A stretch of 64,000 nucleotides of DNA from Planococcus sp. MB-3u-03 (GCF_002833405.1 NZ_CP025123.1:62001-126000), one strand, 5' to 3'; shown: positions 25,457 through 34,369, numbered from the stretch's first letter. The notes: generated by a model from the sequence alone, not told the origin. Translations and numbers: made by a program.

Positions 25457-25603
25457 TTGCGTGAAGTATATAAGTCACGATCAGTAATATCGACAATTGT
25501 AATATCCATCGCTATAGCCGGAATTGCTATGTACTGGCAAACTTCAACTTCTGTCATGGAACAAGCACCAGCAATTGAAGCAAATATTATAGCGCTTTTC
25601 TAG
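25457..25603 (+). CDS. Small single-pass membrane protein (48 aa)
   Basis: A TTG start at 25457 has TTAGGAGGAG upstream. One hydrophobic segment (about residues 9-25) is followed by a short polar tail. It lies 16 bases after the DUF2325 frame and 10 bases before the next gene, so it belongs to this operon. Confidence 0.5.
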   Translation: MREVYKSRSVISTIVISIAIAGIAMYWQTSTSVMEQAPAIEANIIALF

Positions 25604-25613
25604 GAGGCTAATT

Positions 25614-25763
25614 ATGAGTAAGACTTTGAGCAAAGAATGCATTGGTTGTGGCAGACAATTCATCGTTTTAAATATTGATGATACCAACGTTAATTTCTGT
25701 ACAGAACAATGTAGGGAATCACACAGCATTTTAGAAGAAAACAGGAAAAACAGGGAGGGATAA
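25614..25763 (+). CDS. Small zinc-finger-like protein (49 aa)
   Basis: ATG 25614 has TAGGAGG upstream. ECIGCGRQF followed 17 residues later by NFCTEQCRES gives CxxC and CxxxC pairs suited to one zinc. It resembles small treble-clef zinc ribbons. The next gene's ribosome site lies at its 3' end. Confidence 0.6.
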   Translation: MSKTLSKECIGCGRQFIVLNIDDTNVNFCTEQCRESHSILEENRKNREG

Positions 25764-25765
25764 AA

Positions 25766-26608
25766 ATGCACTCTGCTCTTGTATCAGGAAATCAGATTGT
25801 TTCGGCTGAAGCTTATGATGAATCAATTCATGGTATTGAAATTCGCTGCATGGATCAGAAATGTAAAGTTCCAGTCTTTTTTGTTCGCGGCACCGCCAGT
25901 TTAAATGCTCATTTTAAAACTAGCGGAAAGGGGGCTTCTGTTCATAAGGATTACTGTGGGTTTGCTAAACCATTATCATTTCAAGACACAGTTTCTAAAG
26001 TGGGTGAGTACCAGGAAAGTATCCTCGAAAACAATACCCGCCAAATTGTGATTCGCTTAAGCATGAATGATATTGATCCTGACTACGAGAAAAAGACAAT
26101 TGAGCGCAATCCACTCGACAAAGAGAAGAAAAAGCCCGAACCAGTTGAAGAATCACTGAAGGTTAGCAAAGTGACTCCATCTTCAATAAGTTCATTGAAA
26201 GCGGTAAAAAAACTGTTCACAACTGTCAGTCCTGATATCTTAGCCGGCATCATGCTTTCGGTTAAAGGACAAAAAATCCCCATATCGAATTTAATTCAAA
26301 GTTATTCTGAAGCGCATGAAGCTTTATGGAGCGGGAAGGCGGAGGAAGTCCCTTATTTCGTTCACGGTTGTATTGAGCGGGTCGTAAGGCGAGATCGAGT
26401 ATGGTATATCAGTTTAAGCAAGACCGACAAAGGCTATTTCTCCCTTATTGTTTTTGATCGACACTTTAACCATTTCACTTATAAAGACTCGGAGCTCATC
26501 GGTAAGGAAGTTTTGGCCTATGGCTACCTTCAAAAGAACGATTACCACAAAGATAAAAAGTCTACTGAAATGGTCATTAAATCGAATCAGTATATCGAAT
26601 TTCTCTAA
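25766..26608 (+). CDS. CoiA-like N-terminal domain protein (280 aa)
   Basis: ATG 25766 follows GGGAGGG. The N-terminal 70 residues, with RCMDQKCKVPVFFVRG, HFKTSGKGASVHKDYCGF, resemble the Cys/His region at the start of CoiA-type competence proteins, likely a zinc site. A charged linker (Lys/Glu/Pro) follows, then a C-terminal alpha/beta domain (about 175-280) reminiscent of an OB fold. It has no visible CoiA nuclease core. Function unknown. Confidence 0.55.
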   Translation: MHSALVSGNQIVSAEAYDESIHGIEIRCMDQKCKVPVFFVRGTASLNAHFKTSGKGASVHKDYCGFAKPLSFQDTVSKVGEYQESILENNTRQIVIRLSMNDIDPDYEKKTIERNPLDKEKKKPEPVEESLKVSKVTPSSISSLKAVKKLFTTVSPDILAGIMLSVKGQKIPISNLIQSYSEAHEALWSGKAEEVPYFVHGCIERVVRRDRVWYISLSKTDKGYFSLIVFDRHFNHFTYKDSELIGKEVLAYGYLQKNDYHKDKKSTEMVIKSNQYIEFL

Positions 26609-26620
26609 AGAGGTGTTTCG

Positions 26621-26884
26621 ATGCAAATAGAATACACCAACGTCAAAGATTACTTATTCTTCCTAATAGAAAAATACGAACCTAATCATTATGAATCGAT
26701 CTCAGCCCTATGCCTATTGGAACAGGCAATGCCTGGAACCTCTATAAACCGTCTTTTAACTTTGGTAGTTGCGTTTTTTGAACAAAGCTTATCATCTACT
26801 TCTCCATTATTAAGGGCGGCATCTGAATTATTAGAACAGTCATACAAACTGGAGGCCGCAGGAATTTTGCAGCACAGAATTTGA
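26621..26884 (+). CDS. Small helical protein (87 aa)
   Basis: ATG 26621 has AAGAGGTG upstream and lies 12 bases after the previous stop. It is predicted to be all-helical with many Leu and Ala. No family recognised. Confidence 0.6.
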   Translation: MQIEYTNVKDYLFFLIEKYEPNHYESISALCLLEQAMPGTSINRLLTLVVAFFEQSLSSTSPLLRAASELLEQSYKLEAAGILQHRI

Positions 26885-26907
26885 TTTTGATAAGGAGATC
26901 TATTTTA

Positions 26908-27420
26908 ATGAAAACTTTACTCACCAGGTTTTTCAAGCCCCCTAAAACTTCATTGGTCGAAATCGCAGAATCTACTGAAATCTCGCAAAGCAGCTCGTTT
27001 ATTGAAGAATTTCAAATAGAAATCAACTCGTTTTTCAGAGACCTTCAGAATTAAAGGCTTATTGGAACCGCTAAGCGAAGCATCGATCGAGAGGTTTTAG
27101 ACGAAATTTTATATAACGCGATGGAACTGCAGATGAAACTTACAAAACAATCGCTTCTTACTGAAGAACAATCTCACAAAGATTTTGTTACAGCCGTGAG
27201 TTGGCATATTGCCGACTCTATAGTGGATATCCCTTATAAAAATCCGAAAGATCCAGCGGTTTGGAAGAAAAATACCAAAGAAAACCAGATAGTCTTCATT
27301 AAATACTTTTATCTTTCCAAAAGCTTTTGAAGAAATCTTACAAACATACAATGGATTTCCGGAACCATTACAATTCCATTCATACAAGGATTATCTAGAG
27401 TATAAACTCATTATCTCTTA
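26908..27420 (+). pseudogene. Broken small gene(s), unknown
   Basis: ATG 26908 after AAGGAG opens a frame to TAA 27052-27054. The same frame reopens and runs to 27330, and a third frame continues (FPKAFEEILQTY ... SYKDYLEYK) to a stop near 27420. It may be one gene of about 170 aa with two indels, or a 48-aa gene followed by a broken one. No family recognised. Confidence 0.4.
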
Positions 27421-27456
27421 AACCTATCGCTTGAAATGTTGAAAAGGAGGGCTTAT

Positions 27457-27717
27457 ATGCAGCCGCTGGAAAGAGTCTACGTTAGAACCCGCGATTTTGA
27501 AGGCCGAGCAACCGTGCTCCATATTATTCAAAATGAATTTTATCCTGTCCAGGTTGAACTAGACAAACCCGATGAAGATGGCCACCGTATTAAACGAGTC
27601 GCTTTTCATGAAATCATCAAAGAGACGACTAGCTATAAACCCAGTCTTTCAACACCTGTCATAGAATCTAAGAGACCTGAAATGCAGCAGCAGATGACCT
27701 TTTTCGACTTGCTATAA
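27457..27717 (+). CDS. Small protein with C-terminal clamp-binding-like motif (86 aa)
   Basis: ATG 27457 has AAAGGAGGG upstream, preferred over the in-frame TTG-type start at 27436. An SH3-like beta-rich body (VYVRTRDFEGRATVLHI, FYPVQVELD) is followed by a flexible tail ending QQQMTFFDLL. QMTFF fits the Q-[LM]-x-[LF]-F type beta-clamp-binding motif. Confidence 0.6.
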   Translation: MQPLERVYVRTRDFEGRATVLHIIQNEFYPVQVELDKPDEDGHRIKRVAFHEIIKETTSYKPSLSTPVIESKRPEMQQQMTFFDLL

Positions 27718-27746
27718 ATAGATTCGTTCATGGAAGGGAGAATATT

Positions 27747-27920
27747 ATGATTGAAATGACGCCTCACGAAATGAATATAATACGCATGCAAATGGCCTTC
27801 GCGAAAGATAAAATAGTTAGCGATTATAAAGAGCGAAATAAAGACGATAGGTTCTCTAAAAAAGTCATTAACGACTACCAAAGGATTCTCGACAAATTGG
27901 GAAAGATAGAGCCTAAATGA
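27747..27920 (+). CDS. Small charged helical protein (57 aa)
   Basis: ATG 27747 has GGAAGGGAG upstream. It is highly charged, helical and overlaps the nuclease start by ATGA at 27917-27920, indicating coupling. Confidence 0.55.
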   Translation: MIEMTPHEMNIIRMQMAFAKDKIVSDYKERNKDDRFSKKVINDYQRILDKLGKIEPK

Positions 27921-28654
27921 AGGTTTTCGATACTAAAAGGAAAAAGATTCTTATCGTTGCTATATTCGCTTTATTACTCACAGGATGTACCGTACCTACA
28001 GCTGAACCGGACAATGCTCCGATAAAATCAGAATCAAGCAAGGAGCAAGTAAACGAAGAGGACATTACGGGTGTTATTAGTAGTTTAGCTGACGGAGATA
28101 CATATAATGTTGTCATCTCAAAGGATAGAAAAGTGAGGGATGGTGTTCAGCTAACTGCCGGCGAAGAAATTGCAGTTCGATTGCTTCTGGTGGATACTCC
28201 AGAGAGTGTCGGTGAGAAAGCGGGTATGCCTTATGCTAATGAAGCAAGTTCTTATGCGAAAGGTTTGCTCATAGGAAAAACGGTTACGCTAGAATTTGAT
28301 GAGGGTGACCTAAAGGACAAATATGATAGGTACTTAGCATATGTATATCTGGATGGAAAGCGAGTACAGGATTATCTGCTGGAGAACGGCTATGCGATGG
28401 TCCACTATGTGTACGAACCAAACACTCGATACTTGTCCGAATTGCAGGCTATTGAAAATACCGCTAGCAAACAATCAATAGGAATCTGGTCGCTGGAAGG
28501 TTACGCAGTTCCAGGGGAAGGTTTTAACGAAGTAGGTTTGGGGCCCGACTTAAAAGTTATAGGAGAAGATATAAAAAATAAAGCACAGGAAACTGCCGAC
28601 GACTTCCTTGGTGAAACGGTTGATTCATTGTTTGATTCTTTCGATAGCCAGTAA
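27917..28654 (+). CDS. Micrococcal nuclease-family lipoprotein (SNase)
   Basis: The 245-aa protein has a lipoprotein signal with lipobox LLTGC (Cys about residue 24). The SNase domain follows: ADGDTYNV with the metal-binding Asp, VRLLLVDTPES with the catalytic Arg and Glu, and DKYDRYLAYVYLDG with the second Arg. All main active-site residues are present. It should cut DNA or RNA at the outer face of the membrane. Secreted nucleases of this kind occur near conjugation and biofilm genes, but no direct partner is visible. Confidence 0.9.
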   Translation: MKVFDTKRKKILIVAIFALLLTGCTVPTAEPDNAPIKSESSKEQVNEEDITGVISSLADGDTYNVVISKDRKVRDGVQLTAGEEIAVRLLLVDTPESVGEKAGMPYANEASSYAKGLLIGKTVTLEFDEGDLKDKYDRYLAYVYLDGKRVQDYLLENGYAMVHYVYEPNTRYLSELQAIENTASKQSIGIWSLEGYAVPGEGFNEVGLGPDLKVIGEDIKNKAQETADDFLGETVDSLFDSFDSQ

Positions 28655-28691
28655 TAAATTATTAAGTAAATCGAATAAGAGGTGAACCCAT

Positions 28692-29015
28692 ATGGACTAT
28701 ATCTTTTGGACTCAGGTTTTCTTGTTTACCATCATTACGCTGGAACTCATGCTTAGATTAGCTGCTCCATTCATCATGCCGGTAGGCACAACTTCATTTA
28801 GCGAACAACTTCATATTATCTTTATATTTCGGGCGATGATTACCACTTATATAGCGTTGAATTTGGAATCCATTTCCAATAAAATAGCGGCACTCTTACC
28901 TGAACAAATGGCTATTGACGTAACAACTTATCCAATCTGGTTACTCCCATTACTGGCCTATAGCGTATACGCTATAACAGTTCAGTCGAAGGAAAAGAAG
29001 AAAACTACTTCGTAG
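28692..29015 (+). CDS. Small membrane protein (107 aa)
   Basis: ATG 28692 has AGAGGTGA upstream. About three hydrophobic segments (residues 5-30, 41-60 and 80-96) are separated by short loops, and a Lys-rich tail follows. No family recognised. Confidence 0.6.
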   Translation: MDYIFWTQVFLFTIITLELMLRLAAPFIMPVGTTSFSEQLHIIFIFRAMITTYIALNLESISNKIAALLPEQMAIDVTTYPIWLLPLLAYSVYAITVQSKEKKKTTS

Positions 29016-29071
29016 AGTTACTTCAAAAAAAGGAGATTCTAATCGAATTGAGGGGGAGGGGGGAGAAGGAA

Positions 29072-29212
29072 ATGAAAAACAGAATATATAAGCCTGACAA
29101 AATAATAGCTAGGGAAGTCCTTAAAGATATAGGCATGGACGAAACTATAGTAGAAAACATGTCTGACGAAGAATGCGAGAAGGAATTAACGGAAATATAT
29201 AAGGCAGAGTAG
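29072..29212 (+). CDS. Small acidic protein (46 aa)
   Basis: ATG 29072 has GGGAGAAGGA upstream. The product is acidic in its C-terminal half and helical. No family recognised; placement in the operon and the strong ribosome site support it. Confidence 0.5.
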   Translation: MKNRIYKPDKIIAREVLKDIGMDETIVENMSDEECEKELTEIYKAE

Positions 29213-29239
29213 CTGAGTCAAACCAAAGGAGAACTTAAA

Positions 29240-29566
29240 ATGTCTATTAGCATGTTTCTTTTCAACATAATAATCTTGGTACTTTTACCTCTCGTGATGG
29301 AAAGTGCTCTAAAAAAAGTCAAAGAGAATTCGATTCGTCATATCAAACGAATATATTGGGTTTACATGTTTCCAACTTTTGTAGCTGCAGCGACACTTAC
29401 TTTATTATTATTGATTCCAGGAGTCATCTCAAACTTTGATCAACTGATTGAAGTTCAAAAAAAAGTAATTTCCTTATTTCTGCTTAGCGTCCTTCTTTTC
29501 GTTGGAGCGGTCGAAGGATCACGCATCAATAAAAGCCTATCTGTTGAAAAAAAGGTAAATCGATAA
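29240..29566 (+). CDS. Small membrane protein (108 aa)
   Basis: ATG 29240 has AAAGGAGA upstream. Three hydrophobic segments (about residues 4-20, 42-62 and 77-92) with positive loops suggest a three-pass membrane protein. A terminator follows, ending this operon. Confidence 0.6.
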   Translation: MSISMFLFNIIILVLLPLVMESALKKVKENSIRHIKRIYWVYMFPTFVAAATLTLLLLIPGVISNFDQLIEVQKKVISLFLLSVLLFVGAVEGSRINKSLSVEKKVNR

Positions 29567-29620
29567 AAAACGCCTTTATACTTGTTATGGTGTTTTCAAT
29601 AAATCAAATTATATATTTAT

Positions 29621-29652
29621 AAAACCCTGCAGCTTTAAGCTCCAGGGTTTTT
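29621..29652. terminator. Bidirectional terminator
   Basis: AAAACCCTG pairs with CAGGGTTTT over a 13-nt loop, with T- and A-runs on both sides. It separates the + strand operon from the - strand gene that follows. Confidence 0.8.
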
Positions 29653-29716
29653 ACATATATTCATACTTATTTATACCTATTGGACTTCATTGATCTTCGC
29701 CCACTCCATTCAGGAA

Positions 29717-30131
29717 TTACATTTCTTCTTCGCCTCTTTCTACTTGCTCTTTTGCCATCAGTTCTTCGTCGTTCTTGATAATAGCTTCAACTTCTCTCAC
29801 GGATACCTGTTCTTTAATGAAGTATTGTATAACTTCGATATTCGACATTCCCTCCCAGGCATCTGGATTCGAATGGCAATGACGATAAAATTCCCCTATT
29901 TCATTTAAATATAATGCAGCAACCTTATCTCCAATTAAGAAGTCTCCTTCTTTTCGGCAAAACTGATTGATTCCAAAGTGCTGGATATTAAATGTTTTGT
30001 TGTGTTTACATGAAGATCCAAACCTCCAAAATGGGCCAATTCCTTGTAATCAACACCTTTATATTCAATTTCAAGCATATTTCCTTTGCGATCATGCCCT
30101 TCAATATTGCATTCGATTTCTCCAAGTTCAA
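29717..30131 (-). pseudogene. Frame-broken hypothetical gene
   Basis: On the - strand, AGGAGG near 30139 is followed by pieces in two frames: ECNIEGHDRKGNMLEIEYKG, then FNIQHFGINQFCRKEGDF, LNEIGEFYRHCHSNPDAW and a charged helical end stopping at 29717. About 140 aa in total, with one or two indels. No family recognised. It is divergent from the cyclase-like gene. Confidence 0.45.
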
Positions 30132-30201
30132 TCCTCCTATTTTTCTAACTTCTGTCAGTTTAATAATAGAGGTATAAAAAGGATTTACAATAATAGTTGG
30201 A

Positions 30202-30333
30202 ATGACTTTATTTAATGAAGGTCAAATAGAAAATCTGTATGATGTCATCGGTAATGTTAATAAGCAGAATATTGAGGTACTATATTTGTATATGAGTTTT
30301 GAAAAGGAGTGGTTTTATGTATCCGGAATATGA
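30202..30333 (+). CDS. Short ORF overlapping the cyclase-like gene (43 aa)
   Basis: ATG 30202 lacks a strong ribosome site. The ORF ends 17 bases inside the next gene, whose AAAGGAG site it contains. It may be a coupled small protein or chance. Confidence 0.3.
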   Translation: MTLFNEGQIENLYDVIGNVNKQNIEVLYLYMSFEKEWFYVSGI

Positions 30334-31162
30334 TCCACACAATCCTGAATTATTAGAGTCGTTTGTTTGCTTTGCAGACATTCTAGGTTTTTCTGAATAT
30401 ATAAGAAGTACGCCAAAAGAAGAGCAGGCACAAGTCCTTTAGATTTGCATTCCCAGCTTAGTGATTGTTATACAGAAATCAAGAAACTAAATGCATCAGC
30501 AAACTTTAAAGCTTTTACCGATAATATTGTGCTAGCTTACCCTCGTTATGAAGACGGGGAAGGGCAGCTCGGAAATATCATAACCAGTATAAGTGAATTT
30601 CAACTCAACATGACTCTGAATGGGTATTTTGTGCGAGGAGGAACATCATTAGGTGATTATTACGGTGATGATACTTTCGCCTTTGGCCCAGCGCTTTTAG
30701 AGGCTCATGACTTAGAAAGTATTTACGCGATTCATCCACGCATTGCTATAAGCAACACGGTGGCTGCTTTAATGGGCGTATACATAAAACAGTTTTATGG
30801 AGGAAGTCATGCCCCACAATCAGAACAATTACTCTTGGACTTAGAAGATAATATCTATTTTATAAATTACCTTTATTATATAGAAGACCTTTTTATGATG
30901 GCTTACCTGTAGCTAAATATCTTGATATGGTCATGACACATAAAGAGAAAATTGAAGCCGCGCTTGAAAAGTACTCTGATGACCCAAAAATCGAGAGCAA
31001 ATATAGTTGGGTAGCTAAATACCATAACCATTATTGCGATGTTTATTTACCGTCCAAAAGAAGGTGCAAGATTTAAATATCGGAAATTATAAAATATCAT
31101 CTCTTTCAAGCGGAAATTTTATTAGCTTATATTCCGCATTAAGAACTGGACTAATGAAGTAA
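30317..31162 (+). pseudogene. Class III nucleotide cyclase-like gene, frame-broken
   Basis: GAAAAGGAG precedes ATG 30317. The joined frames read SFVCFADILGFSEYI (first metal-binding Asp), FKAFTDNIVLAYPR (second Asp), GYFVRGGTSLGDYY, FGPALLEAHDLES and a helical C-terminal region (HKEKIEAALEKY, KYSWVAKYHNHYCDVY). The pattern is that of class III adenylate/guanylate-cyclase folds, including the uridylate or cytidylate cyclases of Pycsar anti-phage systems. The first break is CTTTAG, where one T is missing. Whether an effector exists is unclear. Confidence 0.55.
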
Positions 31163-31170
31163 ATGATAGA

Positions 31171-31200
31171 AAAACCAGGTGCATGAGCTCCTGGTTTTTA
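31171..31200. terminator. Bidirectional terminator
   Basis: AAAACCAGG pairs with CCTGGTTTT over a 10-nt loop, between two convergent genes. Confidence 0.85.
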
Positions 31201-31203
31201 GAT

Positions 31204-31877
31204 TTATAAATTTACCTTCAGTAGCTGTTTGCTAAATAGTTGGCCTTTTTCTTCGGCGAAATGGTCAACACTTGTAGAAGTCCCAACTTCATTTCTCTCT
31301 AAATGTAAATTAAAGTGTTCTCCTAGTTCAGTACGTACCGGCGAATCGATGCTTTGCGAAATAATAATTATACGAAGTCCACCATTGACGAAATCTGACA
31401 AATACTCAGTTATTTTATCGCTTTTGCATTAAAAATGAAAATTCATCAATCACCAGAAAATCAATAGCATTTTCCTTCAAGAAATCCATGTTAAAATCTC
31501 TAAGCTCAAGGTTATATAGATTTTCCATGTGGGTTCCTAATATGAGCGAATATAGTTCATCACGGGGCTCAATAAAGCGACAAAGTTTTGTGAGAAATCT
31601 TGTATTAAAAGATCCGCTGCAAAGGTAGTTTTTCCGGAAGCTACATTCCCTGTGATTGTTAGAACCGGAAACTTATTTATCAAGAATTGGACCAAGTTGA
31701 AAGAGGTCTCTTTCGCTAAGTTTAATTCACTGTTTTTCTTCATAACAACCTCCCCGGGGCGATTAATTACAAAATCAAGATGATCTCCTGAGTTTAGTTT
31801 TAACATATCACGAACGGTTTTAGGTAAAGTTACTTGCCCCTTACTTGTTAGCTTAGCAGTGATTCTATCAATAACAA
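31204..31877 (-). pseudogene. AbrB-domain/P-loop ATPase fusion, frame-broken
   Basis: The first 45 residues (ITAKLTSKGQVTLPKTV, RDMLKLNSGDHLDFVI) form an AbrB/MazE swapped-hairpin DNA-binding domain. A P-loop follows (ITGNVASGKTTFAADLL), then in shifted frames DELYSLILGTHMENLY, Walker B IDFLVIDEFSF and a sensor-like LRIIIISQSID. That ATPase order resembles RecA/FtsK/VirD4-type folds. AbrB fused to an ATPase is unusual. The N-terminus is also shifted, so the exact start is unclear. Confidence 0.55.
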
Positions 31878-31883
31878 AAACCT

Positions 31884-31926
31884 CCTTACTTTTTCCTTAC
31901 ATATAAATTGTAAGGGAAAAGTAAGG
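31884..31926. promoter_or_regulatory. 18-bp inverted repeat overlapping the AbrB-ATPase ribosome site
   Basis: CCTTACTTTTTCCTTACA (31884-31901) and TGTAAGGGAAAAGTAAGG (31909-31926) are inverted copies with one G-U-type mismatch and a 7-base spacer. On the - strand the inner arm ends in AAGG, part of the AAGGAGG ribosome site of the AbrB-ATPase gene. It may be an operator for the AbrB domain or an RNA hairpin hiding the ribosome site. Confidence 0.55.
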
Positions 31927-32052
31927 ATTCTACAAGTAAAATTATTGAATTAAAATAAACACTTGTAATCATAAAGTCTTTTATTTGAACGAAAAACAGT
32001 CAAAGCAAACGGGGTTGAAGCAAATAAAAGAAAAAACATTTCTCCGATCTAT

Positions 32053-33201
32053 TTAGAGAAACTCCTCTAATGCGTCCGGCGCCCACTGGTTCACTGCATT
32101 TTTCTCCCGCTCGAATACTTTTTCCAAATAAATCATCGTGGTTTCCATTTTTTCATGGCCAAGTGATCGCATGATATCGAACAAATCCGCTCCGCCTAAT
32201 CTAGATGTGATCGCAAAAGCATGACGGAATACATGGGGAGTGAGTTTCACTTCGATACCTTCAAGCTCGGTTTCAATTTTCTTCAACTCTTTCGTCATAT
32301 AAGCAATTAAGTAGGAAGGGGAAAATGCCGTCCCACGACTCGTCGTGAATAAAGGGGCATCGGATTCAGAATCGCCCAGGGCAGGAAGGCCGCGCGCATA
32401 CCGGTACATCCGTATGCTATCATACGCCTTCTGCTTCAACGGAATCTGCCGCTTCTTGTTGCCTTTTCCGATGACATCTAAATAGTACCCCCCATGGATT
32501 CGATCTTTTTTTACATCGGTCACCTTCAATTTGCAGAATTCCTCGTTTCGCATCCCCGTAGCCGTCAGAACCAGGACAATACTGAACATGACCGGATGGT
32601 TGATGTTCTGGAATGCTCGCAGCACTTTCACCACATCTTGCGGTCCCAAGTCACGATCCGGCCGGTCGTCTTTCCGGACAGAAGCAATACGCAGCCCATC
32701 GGCAATGTTGTCCTGGATATAACCGATCCGGTACAGGTAGCGGAAAAAGGATTTCAAGACCGTCGTCTTTCTGGAAATAGTCGCTGGGCTGTATGGGCCC
32801 CGCTCCAAAACATATGGGCTCTCGGTCATTAACCACTCCTGGTATCGGCGCAGGTGACGCGATTCTAACGACTTGAAAAGGGATTGCCCACGGATTTCAT
32901 CAATATCGACGTCTATGGCCTCTGTGTGGGACAGGATAGCGGCAATAAACTGCCGGATTTCGCTTTCGTACTCTTTTTTGGTTCGCATCGATCGATCGTT
33001 CTCTTTGTTTGCATGTTTCTGCTCGTGGATATACCAGGCGAGAATCTCCAAATCATTAAAATCGGCAAATGGATTTTCCTTCGCTTTTTCGGCCGCATCT
33101 TTTTTCTGCTGAAGCTGCATCATCGAGACTTCCGATATTTCCATTACTGCATGTGATTCCTGTTTGCTGATTTCCTGCAAAATGCTCACCACTTTCTCCA
33201 T
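32053..33201 (-). CDS. Tyrosine recombinase (integrase)
   Basis: The intact 382-aa protein has an N-terminal helical extension and a core-binding SAM-like domain (TISRKTTVLKSFFRYL, about residues 140-160). The catalytic domain carries Arg in GMRNEEF (about 218), Lys in VIGKGNKKRQIPL, HVFRH (about 322-326), LGH and the nucleophile Tyr in TTMIYLEKV (about 357). XerC/D and integrative-element integrases share this layout. It may serve dimer resolution or integration. It has higher GC than its neighbours. No attachment site or tRNA is evident beside it. Confidence 0.9.
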   Translation of the reverse strand: MEKVVSILQEISKQESHAVMEISEVSMMQLQQKKDAAEKAKENPFADFNDLEILAWYIHEQKHANKENDRSMRTKKEYESEIRQFIAAILSHTEAIDVDIDEIRGQSLFKSLESRHLRRYQEWLMTESPYVLERGPYSPATISRKTTVLKSFFRYLYRIGYIQDNIADGLRIASVRKDDRPDRDLGPQDVVKVLRAFQNINHPVMFSIVLVLTATGMRNEEFCKLKVTDVKKDRIHGGYYLDVIGKGNKKRQIPLKQKAYDSIRMYRYARGLPALGDSESDAPLFTTSRGTAFSPSYLIAYMTKELKKIETELEGIEVKLTPHVFRHAFAITSRLGGADLFDIMRSLGHEKMETTMIYLEKVFEREKNAVNQWAPDALEEFL

Positions 33202-33267
33202 TTCCTTATTTTAGAATCCGTTAAAACAAAAGTATATTTATTACCTATTTTACCCTTATCAATAACT

Positions 33268-33298
33268 AACCACAACAAACAGTCCCTTTGTTGTGGTT
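33268..33298. repeat. Perfect 12-bp inverted repeat upstream of the integrase
   Basis: AACCACAACAAA (33268-33279) and TTTGTTGTGGTT (33287-33298) flank a 7-base spacer. It could be a recombinase core or arm site or a factor-binding site. No T-run favours either strand as terminator. Confidence 0.5.
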
Positions 33299-33498
33299 TA
33301 TTTAAGTTATAAAAGATAAATATTATTTATTTTACCAAACAACAAGTCTACTTTTAAATTAAGTATGTTATGATCAATTTGTAAATAAATCACTTATATT
33401 CTTTAAAATGGGATTCGTTTTATCAATGATGATTAACAAATTCTAACTAACGAGGATTTTCAAGAAATCAAAAGTTTACGCATATCTAAGGAGGAAAA

Positions 33499-33960
33499 AT
33501 GAAATATACATCATACTTCAAAAACTTACCTTTAAGTCTGCAAAAAGATATAACTGCTTATAGCACAGGAAATATAAGTAATCTACAAAGAATAAAAACA
33601 GAAAATAATCGCTCAGTAATATACGAGCTAGCAGGGCATAATGTGATTTTAAAAGTCATGTTAGATAAGGGTAGAAATGACTATGATATTGATGCGCTTA
33701 TCGATTTAGAAGACATAGATTATTTCCCTAAGCTATACGCATACAAAGAAAAGAGTACCTCTTCATGGAAAAGCACGAGGAATGAGTTTACCTGAGTTTA
33801 TAGAATCGGGTGCTACTGATCAGGAATAAAAATTGTCTTAACTTCACTTTTAAAAGCTTTAGATACAATGCTGGATAGGAATCGAATAGACTGGGATCTT
33901 AAGCTTGAACACTTTACTGGGATAAAGAAAATGAACACCTCACTTGGATTGATTTAGGCT
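33499..33960 (+). pseudogene. Protein-kinase-like fold remnant
   Basis: AAGGAGG precedes ATG 33499. The joined pieces read YELAGHNVILKVMLD, DYFPKLYAYKEKEYLFMEKA, MSLPEFIESGAT, RNRIDWDLKLEHF and HLTWIDLGL. This follows the order of a bacterial kinase-like fold (ATP-binding Lys strand, hinge, HxD-like and D-L-G region). At least three single-base breaks, the first an A-run one A short near 33755. Confidence 0.45.
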
Positions 33961-34369
33961 TGTGAAAAATCGATGCCCTTATATCCATCAAAAGAGGAAA
34001 ATATAATTAATTTTAAAATTTTTCGAAAATGAATTAAGTTATTATAACATTGAAATTTAATTCAAGATCTAAGAAAAGCTAATGGATTATAAGGACCTTA
34101 TATAGGTGACAATATTATATAGAAGAAACTCAATTTTCTCATGAAAAGTTCTAGTCCTTATCTATCGAAAAGAATGCTTTAAGTGGTGAGTAACTTAATA
34201 AGTCACCTACAGCCTAGTAACTTACTATTTAGAAAAAGAACTTTTATCTTTGCCGATTTCTTTAAACTAAACAACAAAAGTGACAAGTAGAGTTTATTTT
34301 TCAGTGTCGCTACGAAGCATTAAATGTTCTGACAAAGTAGACTTCAAGACTAAAAAAGGGGAAATAATA
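33961..34369. other. AT-rich stretch without a recognisable gene
   Basis: Only short ORFs with no motif or ribosome site were seen. It may hold degraded coding sequence. Confidence 0.5.

Noticed and set aside
30202-30333. The 43-aa ORF as an effector of the cyclase
   Set aside because: It has no membrane segment or enzymatic motif and a weak start; listed only as a low-confidence ORF.
32494-33156. + strand ORFs opposite the integrase
   Set aside because: They lie entirely within the intact - strand integrase, whose catalytic residues are all present.
34280-34369. Upstream extension of the 137-aa protein
   Set aside because: No ribosome site, and the residues look random; GTG 34370 follows AAAGGGG.
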